From positions 1 to 15,414 of the forward strand of contig DATJJW010000017.1 in the NCBI GenBank assembly GCA_035491935.1: a stretch of 15,414 bases of DNA. The letters are read 5' to 3'. Shown in pieces: positions 1 to 7,371 of the stretch. Both the position numbers and the translations under genes were made by a program. The notes under the pieces were generated by a model that saw only the letters and a program-made list of their open reading frames with translations, was not told the DNA's origin and searched no databases. The stretch is from DATJJW01 sp035491935 (lineage in GTDB: Bacteria; Pseudomonadota; Alphaproteobacteria; ATCC43930; CGMCC-115725). Position 1 is the stretch's first letter; each line of letters starts with the position of its first letter.

Positions 1-625
1 CATCAACCGCCAGGCCGCGGCGGACAAGGCATTGGTGCTGGCCATGGGCCAGCTGCACATGGCACTGGCCGGATCCGGCCCCTATGATGCGCCACTGGCC
101 GTCGCGATCAGCCTGGCTGGCGATGACAAGGCCTTGACCGATCCGCTGGACCAGCTGCAGGCCCATGCCCATGACGGGCTGCCGGGCCTGGTGATACTGC
201 GCGGTCGGCTGGACGATGTTGCGGAAGAAGCCTCGGTGCCGCCACCGGTAGCAAGCGATGCTCCCTGGTGGCGCCGCTCGCTCGCCCCGCTGATGCGGCT
301 GGTCAAGGTGAGCCGCGTGCCCGAAAATGGCGATGCCCAGGCAATGCCGCCGGGGCCGGAACGCTCGATCGCGCTCGCCCGCGCCGCCCTCGATGCCGGC
401 GATCTGCCGGGCGCGGTCAAGGCGATGGGTGCCCTGTCCCATCCCGAAGCCAAGGCCAAGGCATGGCTGGCCGACGCGCAGGCCCGCCTGGATGCCCAGA
501 ACGCGCTGACCCGAGCCGATGGTGAGGTCACCAAGCGGATGTCCGGCGGTGCCGCGACCGATAACGCCAAGGCCGGCAATGCGGGGGCTGGCCATGCTGG
601 GGCGGCGGGAGCCGGTGCGCCGTGA
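1..625 (+). CDS. Mitofilin/Mic60-like inner-membrane protein (COG4223-type), C-terminal part
   Basis: The reading frame is open from base 2 to a TGA at 623-625, giving the last 207 residues of a protein that starts outside the window. It is alanine-rich and mostly helical, with repeated short amphipathic stretches (AMGQLHMALAGSGPYDAPLA, AIALARAALDAGDLPGAVKA-like composition) and ends in a low-complexity Ala/Gly tail. These features and its place directly before hemY match the alphaproteobacterial mitofilin-domain family, which sits in the hemC-hemD-mitofilin-hemY neighbourhood. Family members are anchored in the cytoplasmic membrane by an N-terminal helix, with a coiled coil and mitofilin domain in the periplasm, and are linked to membrane shaping and outer-membrane contacts. 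The membrane anchor is not visible here. The last base of the preceding codon and the stop overlap the GTG start of hemY (GTGA at 622-625), so the two are translationally coupled. The family call rests on context plus composition rather than on a diagnostic motif. Confidence 0.72.
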   Translation, partial: INRQAAADKALVLAMGQLHMALAGSGPYDAPLAVAISLAGDDKALTDPLDQLQAHAHDGLPGLVILRGRLDDVAEEASVPPPVASDAPWWRRSLAPLMRLVKVSRVPENGDAQAMPPGPERSIALARAALDAGDLPGAVKAMGALSHPEAKAKAWLADAQARLDAQNALTRADGEVTKRMSGGAATDNAKAGNAGAGHAGAAGAGAP

Positions 626-2034
626 CTCTGATCCGCCTGATCCTCAGCCTCATCGTCATCGGCCTGATCGTCGCTATTGCCGTCTACATGGCCGACCGGC
701 CGGGCAGCATCGACATCGTCTGGCATGGCTGGCGCATCGAGACCTCCTTCGTGGTCGCCGTCGCGGCCCTCATCATCGCCTTCATTGTCCTGGCGGTGAT
801 CGGCTGGCTGCTGCTGCGGCTGGTCGCGACGCCCGGCAATATCCGCCGCCGACGACGCGACCAGCGTCGCCTGCGGGGCTATCGCGAGTTGACCCTGGGC
901 CTGGTCGCGGTCGCGGCCGGTGACGGGCGCGAGGCCGAACGCCAGCGCCAGCGCGCCGCCCTCTCCTTCCGCAAAGGCCGCCTGGCCTCGCCGCCGCTCG
1001 CCCGTCTGCTCGCGGCACAAAGTGCCCTGCTACGCGGCGACAGCACTGCGGCCAAGAGCGAATTCGGCGCCATGCTCGACGATCCGGATGCCGAATTCCT
1101 GGGCCTGCGCGGCTTGATCGTCCAGGCGTTGAAGGAAGGCGACGACGCGACCGCGCTGGCGCTGATCCAGCGCGCGAAGAAGCTCAAGCCCCGCTCCGCC
1201 TGGGTACTGCAAAGCCAGTTGACGCTGGAGGCGCGAGCCGGCGAATGGCGCCACGGTCTGGAAAGCCTGACCGAGGCGGTGAAGCGCCGGGCGATCACCA
1301 ACGAGACCGGGCGGCGCTACAAGACGGTGATGCTGCTGGCGCGCAGCCGGCAGGCGGTATCGGACGGCCGGGACAGCGACGCGCTGACATATGCCGCACA
1401 GGCCCATGGGCTGGACGAAGGCTTCGCCCCCGCCGCCATCCATTATGCCCAGCTCCTGAGCGGCAAGGATCGCCTCGGCAAGGGTCTGCGCGTGCTGGAG
1501 ACCGCTTGGTCGCGCGGCGCCCATCCGCAGGTCATCGAATGCTACGACAAACTGGTCTCGGCCGAGGTGGCGTCCAGCCGGCTGCACCGGGTCGAGACGC
1601 TGGTCGACATGCGGCCGGAGGAGACCGAGGGCCATCTGGTCGCCGCCGCCCTGGCCTTGTCGTCAAAGCTCTGGGGTGTCGCACGCCGGCACCTGGACCG
1701 CGCGGGCGCGCAAGGCCCCGGCCCTTGGCCTCACCGTCTCTGCCATCTGATGGCGGCGCTGGAAGAGCAGGAACGCCAGGAAACCGCCGCCTCGCGCCTG
1801 TGGCTGGAACGCGCCCAGCGCGCGCCGGTCGACCCGCTCTGGGTCTGCAGCCATTGCGGTTCGGAACAGACCAAGTGGGAGCCGCTCTGCCCCAGCTGCA
1901 ACAGCTTCGCCACCCTCAATTGGCGGGTGCCCGACCGGACCCAAGCCCGCGTCGCCGAGCCCGTCGCGATCATCCCACCCGACACCGACACCTTCGGTGA
2001 CAACGCCGTCCCCGCAACGCCCGGGCCGGGCTAA
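622..2034 (+). CDS. hemY: HemY, haem-biosynthesis-associated TPR membrane protein
   Basis: This 470-residue protein is of usual HemY length. Two membrane helices lie at about residues 4-24 and 42-66, with the typical RPG and W-x-G-W segment between them, followed by an arginine-rich cytoplasmic stop (RRRRRDQRR). Residues about 90-390 are TPR-like helical repeats. Near the end a zinc ribbon is visible: C409-x2-C412 and C423-x2-C426 in the context W-V-C-S-H-C-G and C-P-S-C, which is characteristic of alphaproteobacterial HemY. The protein is encoded with haem-pathway genes and is thought to be a scaffold in tetrapyrrole synthesis; its biochemical role is not settled. It is unrelated to the oxygen-dependent protoporphyrinogen oxidase also called HemY in Gram-positive bacteria. 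The GTG start at 622 overlaps the stop of the mitofilin-like gene and places the first helix right at the N-terminus. Confidence 0.93.
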   Translation: MTLIRLILSLIVIGLIVAIAVYMADRPGSIDIVWHGWRIETSFVVAVAALIIAFIVLAVIGWLLLRLVATPGNIRRRRRDQRRLRGYRELTLGLVAVAAGDGREAERQRQRAALSFRKGRLASPPLARLLAAQSALLRGDSTAAKSEFGAMLDDPDAEFLGLRGLIVQALKEGDDATALALIQRAKKLKPRSAWVLQSQLTLEARAGEWRHGLESLTEAVKRRAITNETGRRYKTVMLLARSRQAVSDGRDSDALTYAAQAHGLDEGFAPAAIHYAQLLSGKDRLGKGLRVLETAWSRGAHPQVIECYDKLVSAEVASSRLHRVETLVDMRPEETEGHLVAAALALSSKLWGVARRHLDRAGAQGPGPWPHRLCHLMAALEEQERQETAASRLWLERAQRAPVDPLWVCSHCGSEQTKWEPLCPSCNSFATLNWRVPDRTQARVAEPVAIIPPDTDTFGDNAVPATPGPG

Positions 2035-2035
2035 G

Positions 2036-2057
2036 AACGGCAACGCCCTCTGCCGTT
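2036..2057 (+). other. Small hairpin just after hemY, overlapping the larger one
   Basis: The arms AACGGCA (2036-2042) and TGCCGTT (2051-2057) are perfectly complementary, with an 8-nt loop. The 3' arm shares bases 2054-2057 with the base of the larger hairpin at 2054-2082, so the two cannot form fully at the same time. Confidence 0.5.
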
Positions 2058-2082
2058 ATGGCCGGGCGTCCCGGCCATAACG
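2054..2082. terminator. Hairpin between convergent genes, likely bidirectional terminator
   Basis: A perfect 13-bp inverted repeat, CGTTATGGCCGGG and its complement, has a 3-nt loop (CGT at 2067-2069). It lies 20 bases after the hemY stop and 20 bases before the stop of the convergent 86-residue gene, where it could serve both transcripts. No T-run follows on either strand, so it is not a textbook intrinsic terminator. It may act as a 3'-end stabiliser or need Rho. Confidence 0.65.
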
Positions 2083-2102
2083 TGGATATTAGGCTGTAAG
2101 CG

Positions 2103-2363
2103 CTACTTCGCCCCGCCGATCAGGCTGAAGATGCGGCCGGCGAACTGCATGGCGAATTCCTTGATCGCAGCCTCGTCGAGGCCGGATTCGGGATCGAAAT
2201 TGGCATTCTGGATCTGCTGCGCCGTCAGTCCCTTGATCAGGTCGAGGTCGCTGCTCGGCGTCTCGCTCTTCTTCAGCTGGAGGATGATGAGCGAAGTGAT
2301 AAGCGCGGAGGCCGCGACCTCGCCGCCGACGATGCGCGATCCTGCGTCTTCCGTTGAAGCCAT
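2103..2363 (-). CDS. Small protein of unknown function, 86 residues
   Basis: I do not recognise this family. The chosen ATG at 2361-2363 has a good AGGGA ribosome binding site 7 bases upstream (CAGGGAAACATC-ATG), and the protein begins MASTEDAGSR. The same frame stays open for about 315 bases further upstream, but that extension overlaps the lipoprotein gene in another frame and has shadow-like composition. The N-terminal third contains a hydrophobic stretch (about residues 17-30, ASALITSLIILQL), followed by a charged, helical C-terminal half (residues 46-86) with no cysteine. It may be a small membrane-associated or helical-bundle protein. It is 85 bases downstream of the lipoprotein gene on the same strand, so the two could share a transcript. 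Confidence 0.68.
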   Translation of the reverse strand: MASTEDAGSRIVGGEVAASALITSLIILQLKKSETPSSDLDLIKGLTAQQIQNANFDPESGLDEAAIKEFAMQFAGRIFSLIGGAK

Positions 2364-2448
2364 GATGTTTCCCTGCCCCTTGCCGTTGAATCGGACGGCC
2401 ACCATAGGGATGGCCCCGGCCATTGTCACGAGGTGGCGGCAGTCGCCC

Positions 2449-2937
2449 TCACGGCCCCGAACTGCCGGCCGTGCATTCCGCTTTCTGGTTCGGCAGCAGA
2501 CTCTGCAGCGAGGCATGCCGAGCCTGGGCCAGCAAGGTGGCCGGATCGGGCTGGCGATTGCCGTCATCCCGCAGCTCGGAGGCCAGGGCGTATTGGCAGA
2601 ACACCGCCTCGCCCGTGCATTTGCTGAAGGCGTCGCAGAGATAGACGTAGCGGCCATTGCCATCGACCCGCATGACATGCGCCGGCCAGTTGACCGGGTT
2701 CAGCGTGCAGCGATGCTGCTGGATCAGATCGGTATCGGGATGGCCGCTGCGGATGCTCTGCTCGACCTGGGAGATCACCTCCGGGTCCTGGCAGGTCCAG
2801 GCGCCCTGGAGCAGGCGATAGCTGGTGGGCGTCGCCGAAGCGATCATTGTCGAGCTGGGCGCCGTCGGAACCGGAACGCAGCCGGCAAGGACGAGGCAGG
2901 ATATCGGCACCAGCAGGGCCGTGGCTCTGGTCAGCAT
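2449..2937 (-). CDS. Cysteine-rich putative lipoprotein of unknown function
   Basis: The 162-residue product starts with a short signal peptide ending in a clear lipobox (L-V-L-A-G-C, Cys20), so it should be lipid-modified and anchored in the inner or outer membrane facing the periplasm. The mature part has six further cysteines (49, 77, 101, 107, 114, 155), an even number that could form three disulfides in the periplasm. A central segment, about residues 41-120 (from RLLQGAWTC to CQYALAS), looks like a compact domain. I recognise no family. The ATG at 2935-2937 places the signal peptide at the very N-terminus. The ribosome binding site is weak: a G-run about 17 bases upstream. A 150-bp divergent region separates it from the solute-binding protein gene. 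It precedes the 86-residue gene on the same strand. Confidence 0.75.
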   Translation of the reverse strand: MLTRATALLVPISCLVLAGCVPVPTAPSSTMIASATPTSYRLLQGAWTCQDPEVISQVEQSIRSGHPDTDLIQQHRCTLNPVNWPAHVMRVDGNGRYVYLCDAFSKCTGEAVFCQYALASELRDDGNRQPDPATLLAQARHASLQSLLPNQKAECTAGSSGP

Positions 2938-2997
2938 GGATGGAAACGAAGCCCCCGAGAATGTGACACGGCGCCAAGCTAATCGGCGCGTGAATCC

Positions 2998-3026
2998 TTG
3001 ACAAGCGACGGCACCCCCGGAAGTGT
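2998..3026 (+). promoter_or_regulatory. Possible sigma-70 promoter for the solute-binding protein gene
   Basis: A perfect TTGACA -35 hexamer lies at 2998-3003, 85 bases before the ATG at 3088, in the divergent intergenic region. The sequence 17-18 bases further on (AAGTGT/AGTGTT at 3021-3027) is a poor -10. Only the -35 half is convincing. Confidence 0.3.
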
Positions 3027-3087
3027 TGCGCCGCCAATGACAAAGGCGGCCAGAGAATGCCGCATAAGGAAATGGGGGAGACTAATC

Positions 3088-4287
3088 ATGCCGGCAACGA
3101 CACGCCGTATCCTAGCCAGTCTGGGCATCCTGGCCAGTTTGGCCTGTCTATCCGCGCTCATCGGTGCGCCGGCCGCGCGGGCAGCCGAGCCTTTCGATAT
3201 CGACGTCGTCCTGCCCTTGACCGGCGGCGGCTCCTTCCTCGGCCATTCCGAGCAAACCTCCCTGCAACTGGCGGAGCCGGTGCTGAACAAGGATGGCGGC
3301 ATCGGCGGCCGGCCGGTCCACTTCGTCTATCACGACGACCAATCGAGCCCGCAGGTGGCGGTGCAGCTCGCGACCCAGGTGGTGGCGCGCAAGCCGCCGG
3401 TGGTGCTGGGCTCGGCGCTGGTCGCCATGTGCAACGCCATGACGCCGCTGATGGCCAGGGGACCGGTGATGTATTGCTTCTCGCCGGGCACCTCGCCCAA
3501 GCCCGGCGGCTTCGCCTATGGCTCGTCCAGTTCGACCTACGACCTGGCCGGCGCCACGCTGCGTTACCTTGAGCTCACCGGCCGGACGAAGGTCGCGATC
3601 ATCGCCTCCACCGATGCCACCGGCCAGGAAGGCTCGAAGATGTTCACCACGCATCTCGCCATGCCGGCGTATAAGAACATCCAGCTTGTCGGCCAGGCCA
3701 GCTTCAACCCGACCGACGTCAGCGCCGCCGCCCAGATCCACCACCTGAAGGCCAGCAATCCGCAAGTACTGATCGCCTGGTCGACCGGCAGCGCCATCGG
3801 CACCGTGTTCAAGGCGATCAAGGATGCGGGTCTCAACGTGCCGGTCGTCACCACCGACGGCAACATGACCTTCGCCCAGATGCATCAATTCGCGTCCATC
3901 CTGCCGAAGCCGCTCTACATCCCGACTGCGCAATGGCCGAAGAGCGACATAAAGCTCTCGCCGGCGGTCGAGGAGGCCAAGAAGGTGTTCTACGACACTT
4001 TCGACAAGGCCGGCATCAAGCCGGATTTCGGCTCGACCCTGAGCTGGAGCGCCGCGATGCTCACCGTCTCGGCGCTGAAGAAGCTCGGCCCCGACGCCAC
4101 CGCCGCCCAGCTCAACCACTATCTGTCGACCCTCAAGGGTTTCGCCGGCATCAACGGCATCTACGATTTCACCAAGACGCCGCAGCGGGGCCTGGACGAG
4201 ACGAGCGTGGTCCTCACCCGCTGGGATGCGGACAAGGACAATTGGATCCTGGTCAGCAAGCCGCAGGGCTTCCCGGTAGAGAAATAG
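3088..4287 (+). CDS. ABC transporter solute-binding protein, branched-chain amino-acid type (type 1 periplasmic binding fold)
   Basis: The ATG at 3088 is chosen over the longer open frame from 2998 because a GGGGGAG site lies at 3074-3080 and the protein then starts with a signal peptide (RR at residues 6-7, hydrophobic core 8-29, likely cleavage ARA-AEPF after residue 32). The full product is 399 residues. The mature start (DIDVVLPLTGGGSFLG) and the later NKDGGIGGRPV segment are hallmarks of the LivJ/LivK-like family, which binds amino acids, amides, short-chain or aromatic acids in the periplasm and delivers them to an ABC permease. The conserved middle motif IASTDATGQEG corresponds to the family's D-x-x-x-G hinge region. 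No LivH/M/G/F genes lie nearby. The next gene, 25 bases away on the same strand, is chrA, so this is an orphan binding protein. Its ligand cannot be read from the sequence. Confidence 0.9.
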   Translation: MPATTRRILASLGILASLACLSALIGAPAARAAEPFDIDVVLPLTGGGSFLGHSEQTSLQLAEPVLNKDGGIGGRPVHFVYHDDQSSPQVAVQLATQVVARKPPVVLGSALVAMCNAMTPLMARGPVMYCFSPGTSPKPGGFAYGSSSSTYDLAGATLRYLELTGRTKVAIIASTDATGQEGSKMFTTHLAMPAYKNIQLVGQASFNPTDVSAAAQIHHLKASNPQVLIAWSTGSAIGTVFKAIKDAGLNVPVVTTDGNMTFAQMHQFASILPKPLYIPTAQWPKSDIKLSPAVEEAKKVFYDTFDKAGIKPDFGSTLSWSAAMLTVSALKKLGPDATAAQLNHYLSTLKGFAGINGIYDFTKTPQRGLDETSVVLTRWDADKDNWILVSKPQGFPVEK

Positions 4288-4312
4288 CTCTGAGGCGACG
4301 GAGCGGCTCGTC

Positions 4313-5584
4313 ATGGCATCCGGAACCTCCGTCATCCAGACGGATAAGACGACCGCGTCCGGCGCGCCGCCTCCCGGTACGCCGCCTACCGGTACGCCGC
4401 CTACCGGTACGCCATGGGAGGTGTTCCTGGTCTTCCTGAAGCTAGGCTTGACCTGCTTCGGCGGACCGCTCGCCCATCTCGGATATTTCCGCACGGAATT
4501 CGTGACCCGGCGGGGCTGGATCGGTGAAGCGGCCTATGCCGATCTCGTGGCGCTCTGCCAATTCCTGCCGGGGCCGACCTCGAGCAAGCTGGGTTTCTCG
4601 CTGGGCGTGCTGCGCGGCGGCACGCTGGGAGGCCTCGCCGCCTGGGTGGGTTTCACCCTGCCCTCGGCCGCGATCATGCTGGGCTTCGCCTACGCCGCCG
4701 CCTCGTTCACCGGGCCGGTTGCCACGGGGCTGATCGACGGGCTGAAGCTGGTCGCGGTGCCCGTGGTGGCGCAAGCCGTGATCGGCATGGGAAGGAGCCT
4801 GACGCCGGACTGGCCACGCCGGACGATCGGCTTGGCGGCGCTGGCCTTGACCCTGGCCCTGCCCGGCGCACCCGGCCAGATCGGCTCGATCGTGCTGGGG
4901 GCGCTCGTCGGTCCTATCCTTCGTCCTGGCGATGCCGTCGTCCAGGCGGAAAGCCCGATCTATCCGGTCTCAAAGCGCCAGGCGTTGACGGCGCTGGCAT
5001 CGTTCATAGCCTTGTGCCTCGCCCCATTCGCGATCCAGCCGCTGGCAGGGCGGCAGGCGGCCGATCTGTTCCTGGCCTTCTACCGTTCGGGCGCTTTGGT
5101 ATTCGGTGGCGGCCATGTCGTGCTGCCGCTCCTGCAAGGCGCGGTGGTGGCGCCCGGCTGGGTTTCGGATAACGATTTCCTGGCAGGCTACGGCGTGGCG
5201 CAGGCGGTGCCCGGGCCCATGTTCTCCTTCGCGGCATATCTGGGGGCGGTGTCCGGTCCTGCGCCCAACGGGCTTGTGGGGGCCGCCATCGCCACAGTCG
5301 CGGTATTCCTGCCTGCGCTGCTGCTGGTCTACGGCATGCTGCCGTTCTGGCACGGCATCAGCGCCGGCAATTGGGCTCGGCGGGCGATGCGCGGCGCCAA
5401 TGCCGCGGTGGTCGGCATCCTCGCTGCCGCCTTCATCACACCGGTCTGCACCAGCGCGATCACCGGCCCGGCCGATGCCCTGTCGGCGATGATCGGTCTG
5501 ATGTTGCTGCTCATCGCCCGGGTGCCGAGCTGGCTGGTGGTGATCCTGTCGGCGGCGTGGGGCATCGCCCACGCCCTGATCTGA
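4313..5584 (+). CDS. chrA: Chromate transporter ChrA, two-domain (long-chain CHR family)
   Basis: The 423-residue membrane protein has two CHR domains. Domain one (about residues 37-190) carries FLKLGLTCFGGPLAHLGY, the GWI segment and LCQFLPGPTSSKLG. Domain two (about 245-420) carries FYRSGALVFGGGHVVLPLL, GWVS and AVPGPMFSFAAYLG. These paired FGG and PGP motifs are diagnostic of the family, which in characterised members exports chromate driven by the proton gradient; sulfate is a related anion. Uncharacterised members may carry other oxyanions. The N-terminal 34 residues are an unusual Pro/Gly/Thr-rich cytoplasmic leader with GTPPT repeats encoded by a 15-bp DNA repeat. The ATG at 4313 has a CGGAG site 9 bases upstream. 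It lies 25 bases after the solute-binding protein gene and is probably co-transcribed. No chrB or chrR regulator gene is nearby, so chromate resistance itself is an inference. Confidence 0.93.
   Translation: MASGTSVIQTDKTTASGAPPPGTPPTGTPPTGTPWEVFLVFLKLGLTCFGGPLAHLGYFRTEFVTRRGWIGEAAYADLVALCQFLPGPTSSKLGFSLGVLRGGTLGGLAAWVGFTLPSAAIMLGFAYAAASFTGPVATGLIDGLKLVAVPVVAQAVIGMGRSLTPDWPRRTIGLAALALTLALPGAPGQIGSIVLGALVGPILRPGDAVVQAESPIYPVSKRQALTALASFIALCLAPFAIQPLAGRQAADLFLAFYRSGALVFGGGHVVLPLLQGAVVAPGWVSDNDFLAGYGVAQAVPGPMFSFAAYLGAVSGPAPNGLVGAAIATVAVFLPALLLVYGMLPFWHGISAGNWARRAMRGANAAVVGILAAAFITPVCTSAITGPADALSAMIGLMLLLIARVPSWLVVILSAAWGIAHALI
4361..4413 (+). repeat. 15-bp tandem repeat inside the chrA N-terminus
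   Basis: The unit GGTACGCCGCCTACC occurs twice exactly (4376-4390, 4391-4405), continues for 8 more bases (4406-4413), and is preceded by a copy with three mismatches (4361-4375). Each unit encodes five residues (GTPPT), so gain or loss of copies keeps the frame. Confidence 0.9.
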
Positions 5585-5589
5585 GAGAC

Positions 5590-5805
5590 TTAGTTCTTAT
5601 TCGCCATGAGCTGGCGCAACGAGCGCTCGTCGAGATCGCGGAATATCTGCGACAGCCGGGGCATATCGCTGAAACCTTCGGCGAAATACGGCCCATAGAT
5701 GCCGCGTAGCGTGCCGACGCAGAGATGGCCCATATGCGCGACGAGTTGGCGCGAGAGGAGATCGGCACGAAGAGCATCGGTCGAACGCGCTTGAACGTTA
5801 TTCAT
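5590..5805 (-). CDS. Small protein of unknown function, 71 residues
   Basis: I do not recognise this family. The ATG at 5803-5805 has a strong GGAAGGA site just upstream (GGAAGGAAACA-ATG), while the open frame beyond it, to 5925, lacks a comparable site. The product begins MNNVQARSTD and ends MANKN. It looks helical, is soluble, and has a central H24-x2-H27-x-C29 cluster followed by a glycine/tyrosine-rich stretch (GTLRGIYGPYF). A metal or haem role for the H/H/C cluster is possible, but nothing else supports it. It is convergent with chrA, with only five bases between the stops and no visible terminator. It lies 147 bases downstream of the molybdoenzyme gene on the same strand. Confidence 0.68.
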   Translation of the reverse strand: MNNVQARSTDALRADLLSRQLVAHMGHLCVGTLRGIYGPYFAEGFSDMPRLSQIFRDLDERSLRQLMANKN

Positions 5806-5911
5806 TGTTTCCTTCCCCAAGCCGTTGATGACATAGGGCGACCCGCCCGATCCACTTGGATGTCGTCGGTCAAGATGGCCCTCGGATGTCGCGATCAGGG
5901 AAATTTCGAGG

Positions 5912-5931
5912 CATGATCTGGGCAAATCATG
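5912..5931. other. Short inverted repeat downstream of the molybdoenzyme gene
   Basis: CATGAT (5912-5917) and ATCATG (5926-5931) form 6-bp arms around an 8-nt loop, 22 bases after the molybdoenzyme stop (- strand) and 107 bases before the 71-residue gene. It could be a weak transcript end or an operator for the small gene. There is no T-run. Confidence 0.3.
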
Positions 5932-5952
5932 GCAGGGCCACAGTCCCCATCG

Positions 5953-6720
5953 TTACGAACCCGAGTACCAGTCGTAACCCTGGTTCTCCCAATATCCCCC
6001 CGGATTGACATTGGTGACGGTGATGGATTGCACGTTCTTGGCGCTCTTGAAGCCCAGTTTGGTCGGGATACGCAGCCGCACCGGCGCGCCCCATTCCGGC
6101 GCCAGGGGCTGGCCCAGGAAATCGAGCGCCAGGATGGTCTGCGGGTGGAGTGCACTCGCCATGTCGATGCTGGTCGAATAGCCATCGAAGCAGGTGAAAC
6201 CGACATAGCCCGCGCGCAGGTCGGCGCCGATCCGCTTCAAGAACAGGGACAGCGGCACGCCGCTCCATTGTCCGATCTGGCTCCAGCCCTCGATGCAGAT
6301 ATGCCGGGTCACCTGGCTCGCCTGCGGCAGTTGCCTCAGGGCGGCGACGGTCCAGGGCGATTTGTCGGACACCAGCCCCGACACGGACAGCTTCCAATCA
6401 TCCGGCGTCTCGCGGACCTGCCATTCCTCGTAATAGGCATTGAAGCGGAATGGCTTGGTCACGGCACTTTCCGGATAGGTCTGCGCCAGCCGCGTGGGCG
6501 AGAACAGCTTGGCCTGGATCCAGTCGTCGAAGCGCAGCATCGCCCATAGCACCGCATCGACGCCCGAATGGGTCGAGAGATCGCAGCCGGTCAGGAGCGC
6601 CAGGCTACCCAGCGACAGCCCACGCGTGAACAGGTTGCGGCGGGAGATACGCGCGAGCTCCGACCGGATGTCGTCCGGCTTGATGATCGGGTTGGTGCGA
6701 GGCGGCTTGGAGCGGTTCAT
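5953..6720 (-). CDS. Tat-exported molybdopterin oxidoreductase lipoprotein (YedY/MsrP, sulfite-oxidase fold)
   Basis: This 255-residue protein has an Oxidored_molyb-type domain at about residues 95-245. The N-terminal region carries a twin-arginine signal (S26-R27-R28-N-L-F) followed by a hydrophobic stretch ending in a lipobox (A-L-L-T-G-C, Cys46), so it should fold with its cofactor in the cytoplasm, cross by Tat and be lipid-anchored in the periplasm. C142, in T-R-H-I-C-I-E-G-W-S, is the expected molybdenum thiolate ligand. The end (GGYWENQGYDWYSGS) is the usual family C-terminus. The family includes MsrP, which reduces oxidised methionine in periplasmic proteins, and sulfite oxidases; the substrate here cannot be told apart. 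Its ATG overlaps the cytochrome stop (ATGA, 6717-6720), so electron exchange with that cytochrome is very likely. It differs from the classical MsrP-MsrQ pair in its partner type. Confidence 0.92.
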   Translation of the reverse strand: MNRSKPPRTNPIIKPDDIRSELARISRRNLFTRGLSLGSLALLTGCDLSTHSGVDAVLWAMLRFDDWIQAKLFSPTRLAQTYPESAVTKPFRFNAYYEEWQVRETPDDWKLSVSGLVSDKSPWTVAALRQLPQASQVTRHICIEGWSQIGQWSGVPLSLFLKRIGADLRAGYVGFTCFDGYSTSIDMASALHPQTILALDFLGQPLAPEWGAPVRLRIPTKLGFKSAKNVQSITVTNVNPGGYWENQGYDWYSGS

Positions 6721-7355
6721 CGGGGGGCCTCGTCCGGCTCCGACGGCCTATCGGACAGCATCGATACCAGGGTACGGGGATAGAGCATGACCAGAACCAG
6801 ATGGATGATCAGAAAGGCCACGATGCAGAGCATTGAGCTGAGATGGATCAGCCGCGCCGTGTCGTAGCCGCCAAAGAAACCGACCAGCCAACCGAGTTGG
6901 ACCGGCTTCCAGATCGACAGCCCCGTCGCCACGGTCAGACAGATGACGAGCAGCACGCCGCTATAGAGCAGACGCTGCACGGCGTTGTAATGGCCGAGGC
7001 GATGGCCCAGGCGCCCGGTCAGCGCAAGCGCCAGGTCGCGCAAGATGGCCTTGGGCCCGCGCGGCCGCAAATCCCGTCCGAGATGGCCGCTCAGCAGTCC
7101 ATAGGCGAGGTAGGCCAGCCCATCGAGGAACAGGATCCACATCACGGAGATGTGCCAGGCGATGCCGCCGGCCAGCCAGCCGCCGAGCGTGATCCAGCGC
7201 GGGAAGGTGAAAGGCAGGCTGGGCGACGCGTTGTAGATCGCCCAGCCGCTGGAGATCATGCACAGGATGGCGACGGCGCCGATCCAGTGCATGATCCTGA
7301 CGGGCAGCGGATGCGCCGGGCGCCGCCGCCTGCCCTCCGCTTCGGTCGAAGCCAT
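6717..7355 (-). CDS. Di-haem b-type membrane cytochrome (cytochrome b561/Ni-Fe-hydrogenase b-subunit type)
   Basis: The 212-residue protein has four main membrane helices (about 22-42, 56-86, 126-148, 172-193). Histidines at expected haem-ligand places are H23 (R-I-M-H-W), H68 (I-A-W-H), H171 (R-L-I-H-L) and H185 (L-I-I-H-L), consistent with two b haems. Family members move electrons between the quinone pool and a periplasmic redox enzyme; here the partner is clearly the molybdoprotein whose gene overlaps by four bases. The ATG at 7353-7355 is preferred, with GGAGG about 10 bases upstream; an in-frame TTG nine bases earlier would sit almost on top of that site. It is not MsrQ/YedZ, which has six helices and a different signature. 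The DUF5666-like gene ends 16 bases upstream, so all three genes probably form one operon. Confidence 0.92.
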   Translation of the reverse strand: MASTEAEGRRRRPAHPLPVRIMHWIGAVAILCMISSGWAIYNASPSLPFTFPRWITLGGWLAGGIAWHISVMWILFLDGLAYLAYGLLSGHLGRDLRPRGPKAILRDLALALTGRLGHRLGHYNAVQRLLYSGVLLVICLTVATGLSIWKPVQLGWLVGFFGGYDTARLIHLSSMLCIVAFLIIHLVLVMLYPRTLVSMLSDRPSEPDEAPR

Positions 7356-7371
7356 CGACCTCAAACCTCCA

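Noticed and set aside
82..1020. 312-codon open frame on the - strand
   Set aside because: It is antisense across the mitofilin-hemY junction; its product is low-complexity Asp/Gln/Ala sequence and shares no family features.
2364..2982. Upstream extension of the 86-residue gene and several + strand open frames over the lipoprotein gene
   Set aside because: Only the - strand lipoprotein frame has a signal peptide with lipobox. The others have shadow composition.
3148..4494. 448-codon open frame on the - strand
   Set aside because: It is antisense to the solute-binding protein gene and the start of chrA. Its composition is Arg/Gly/Asp/His-heavy, with no motif and no ribosome binding site support.
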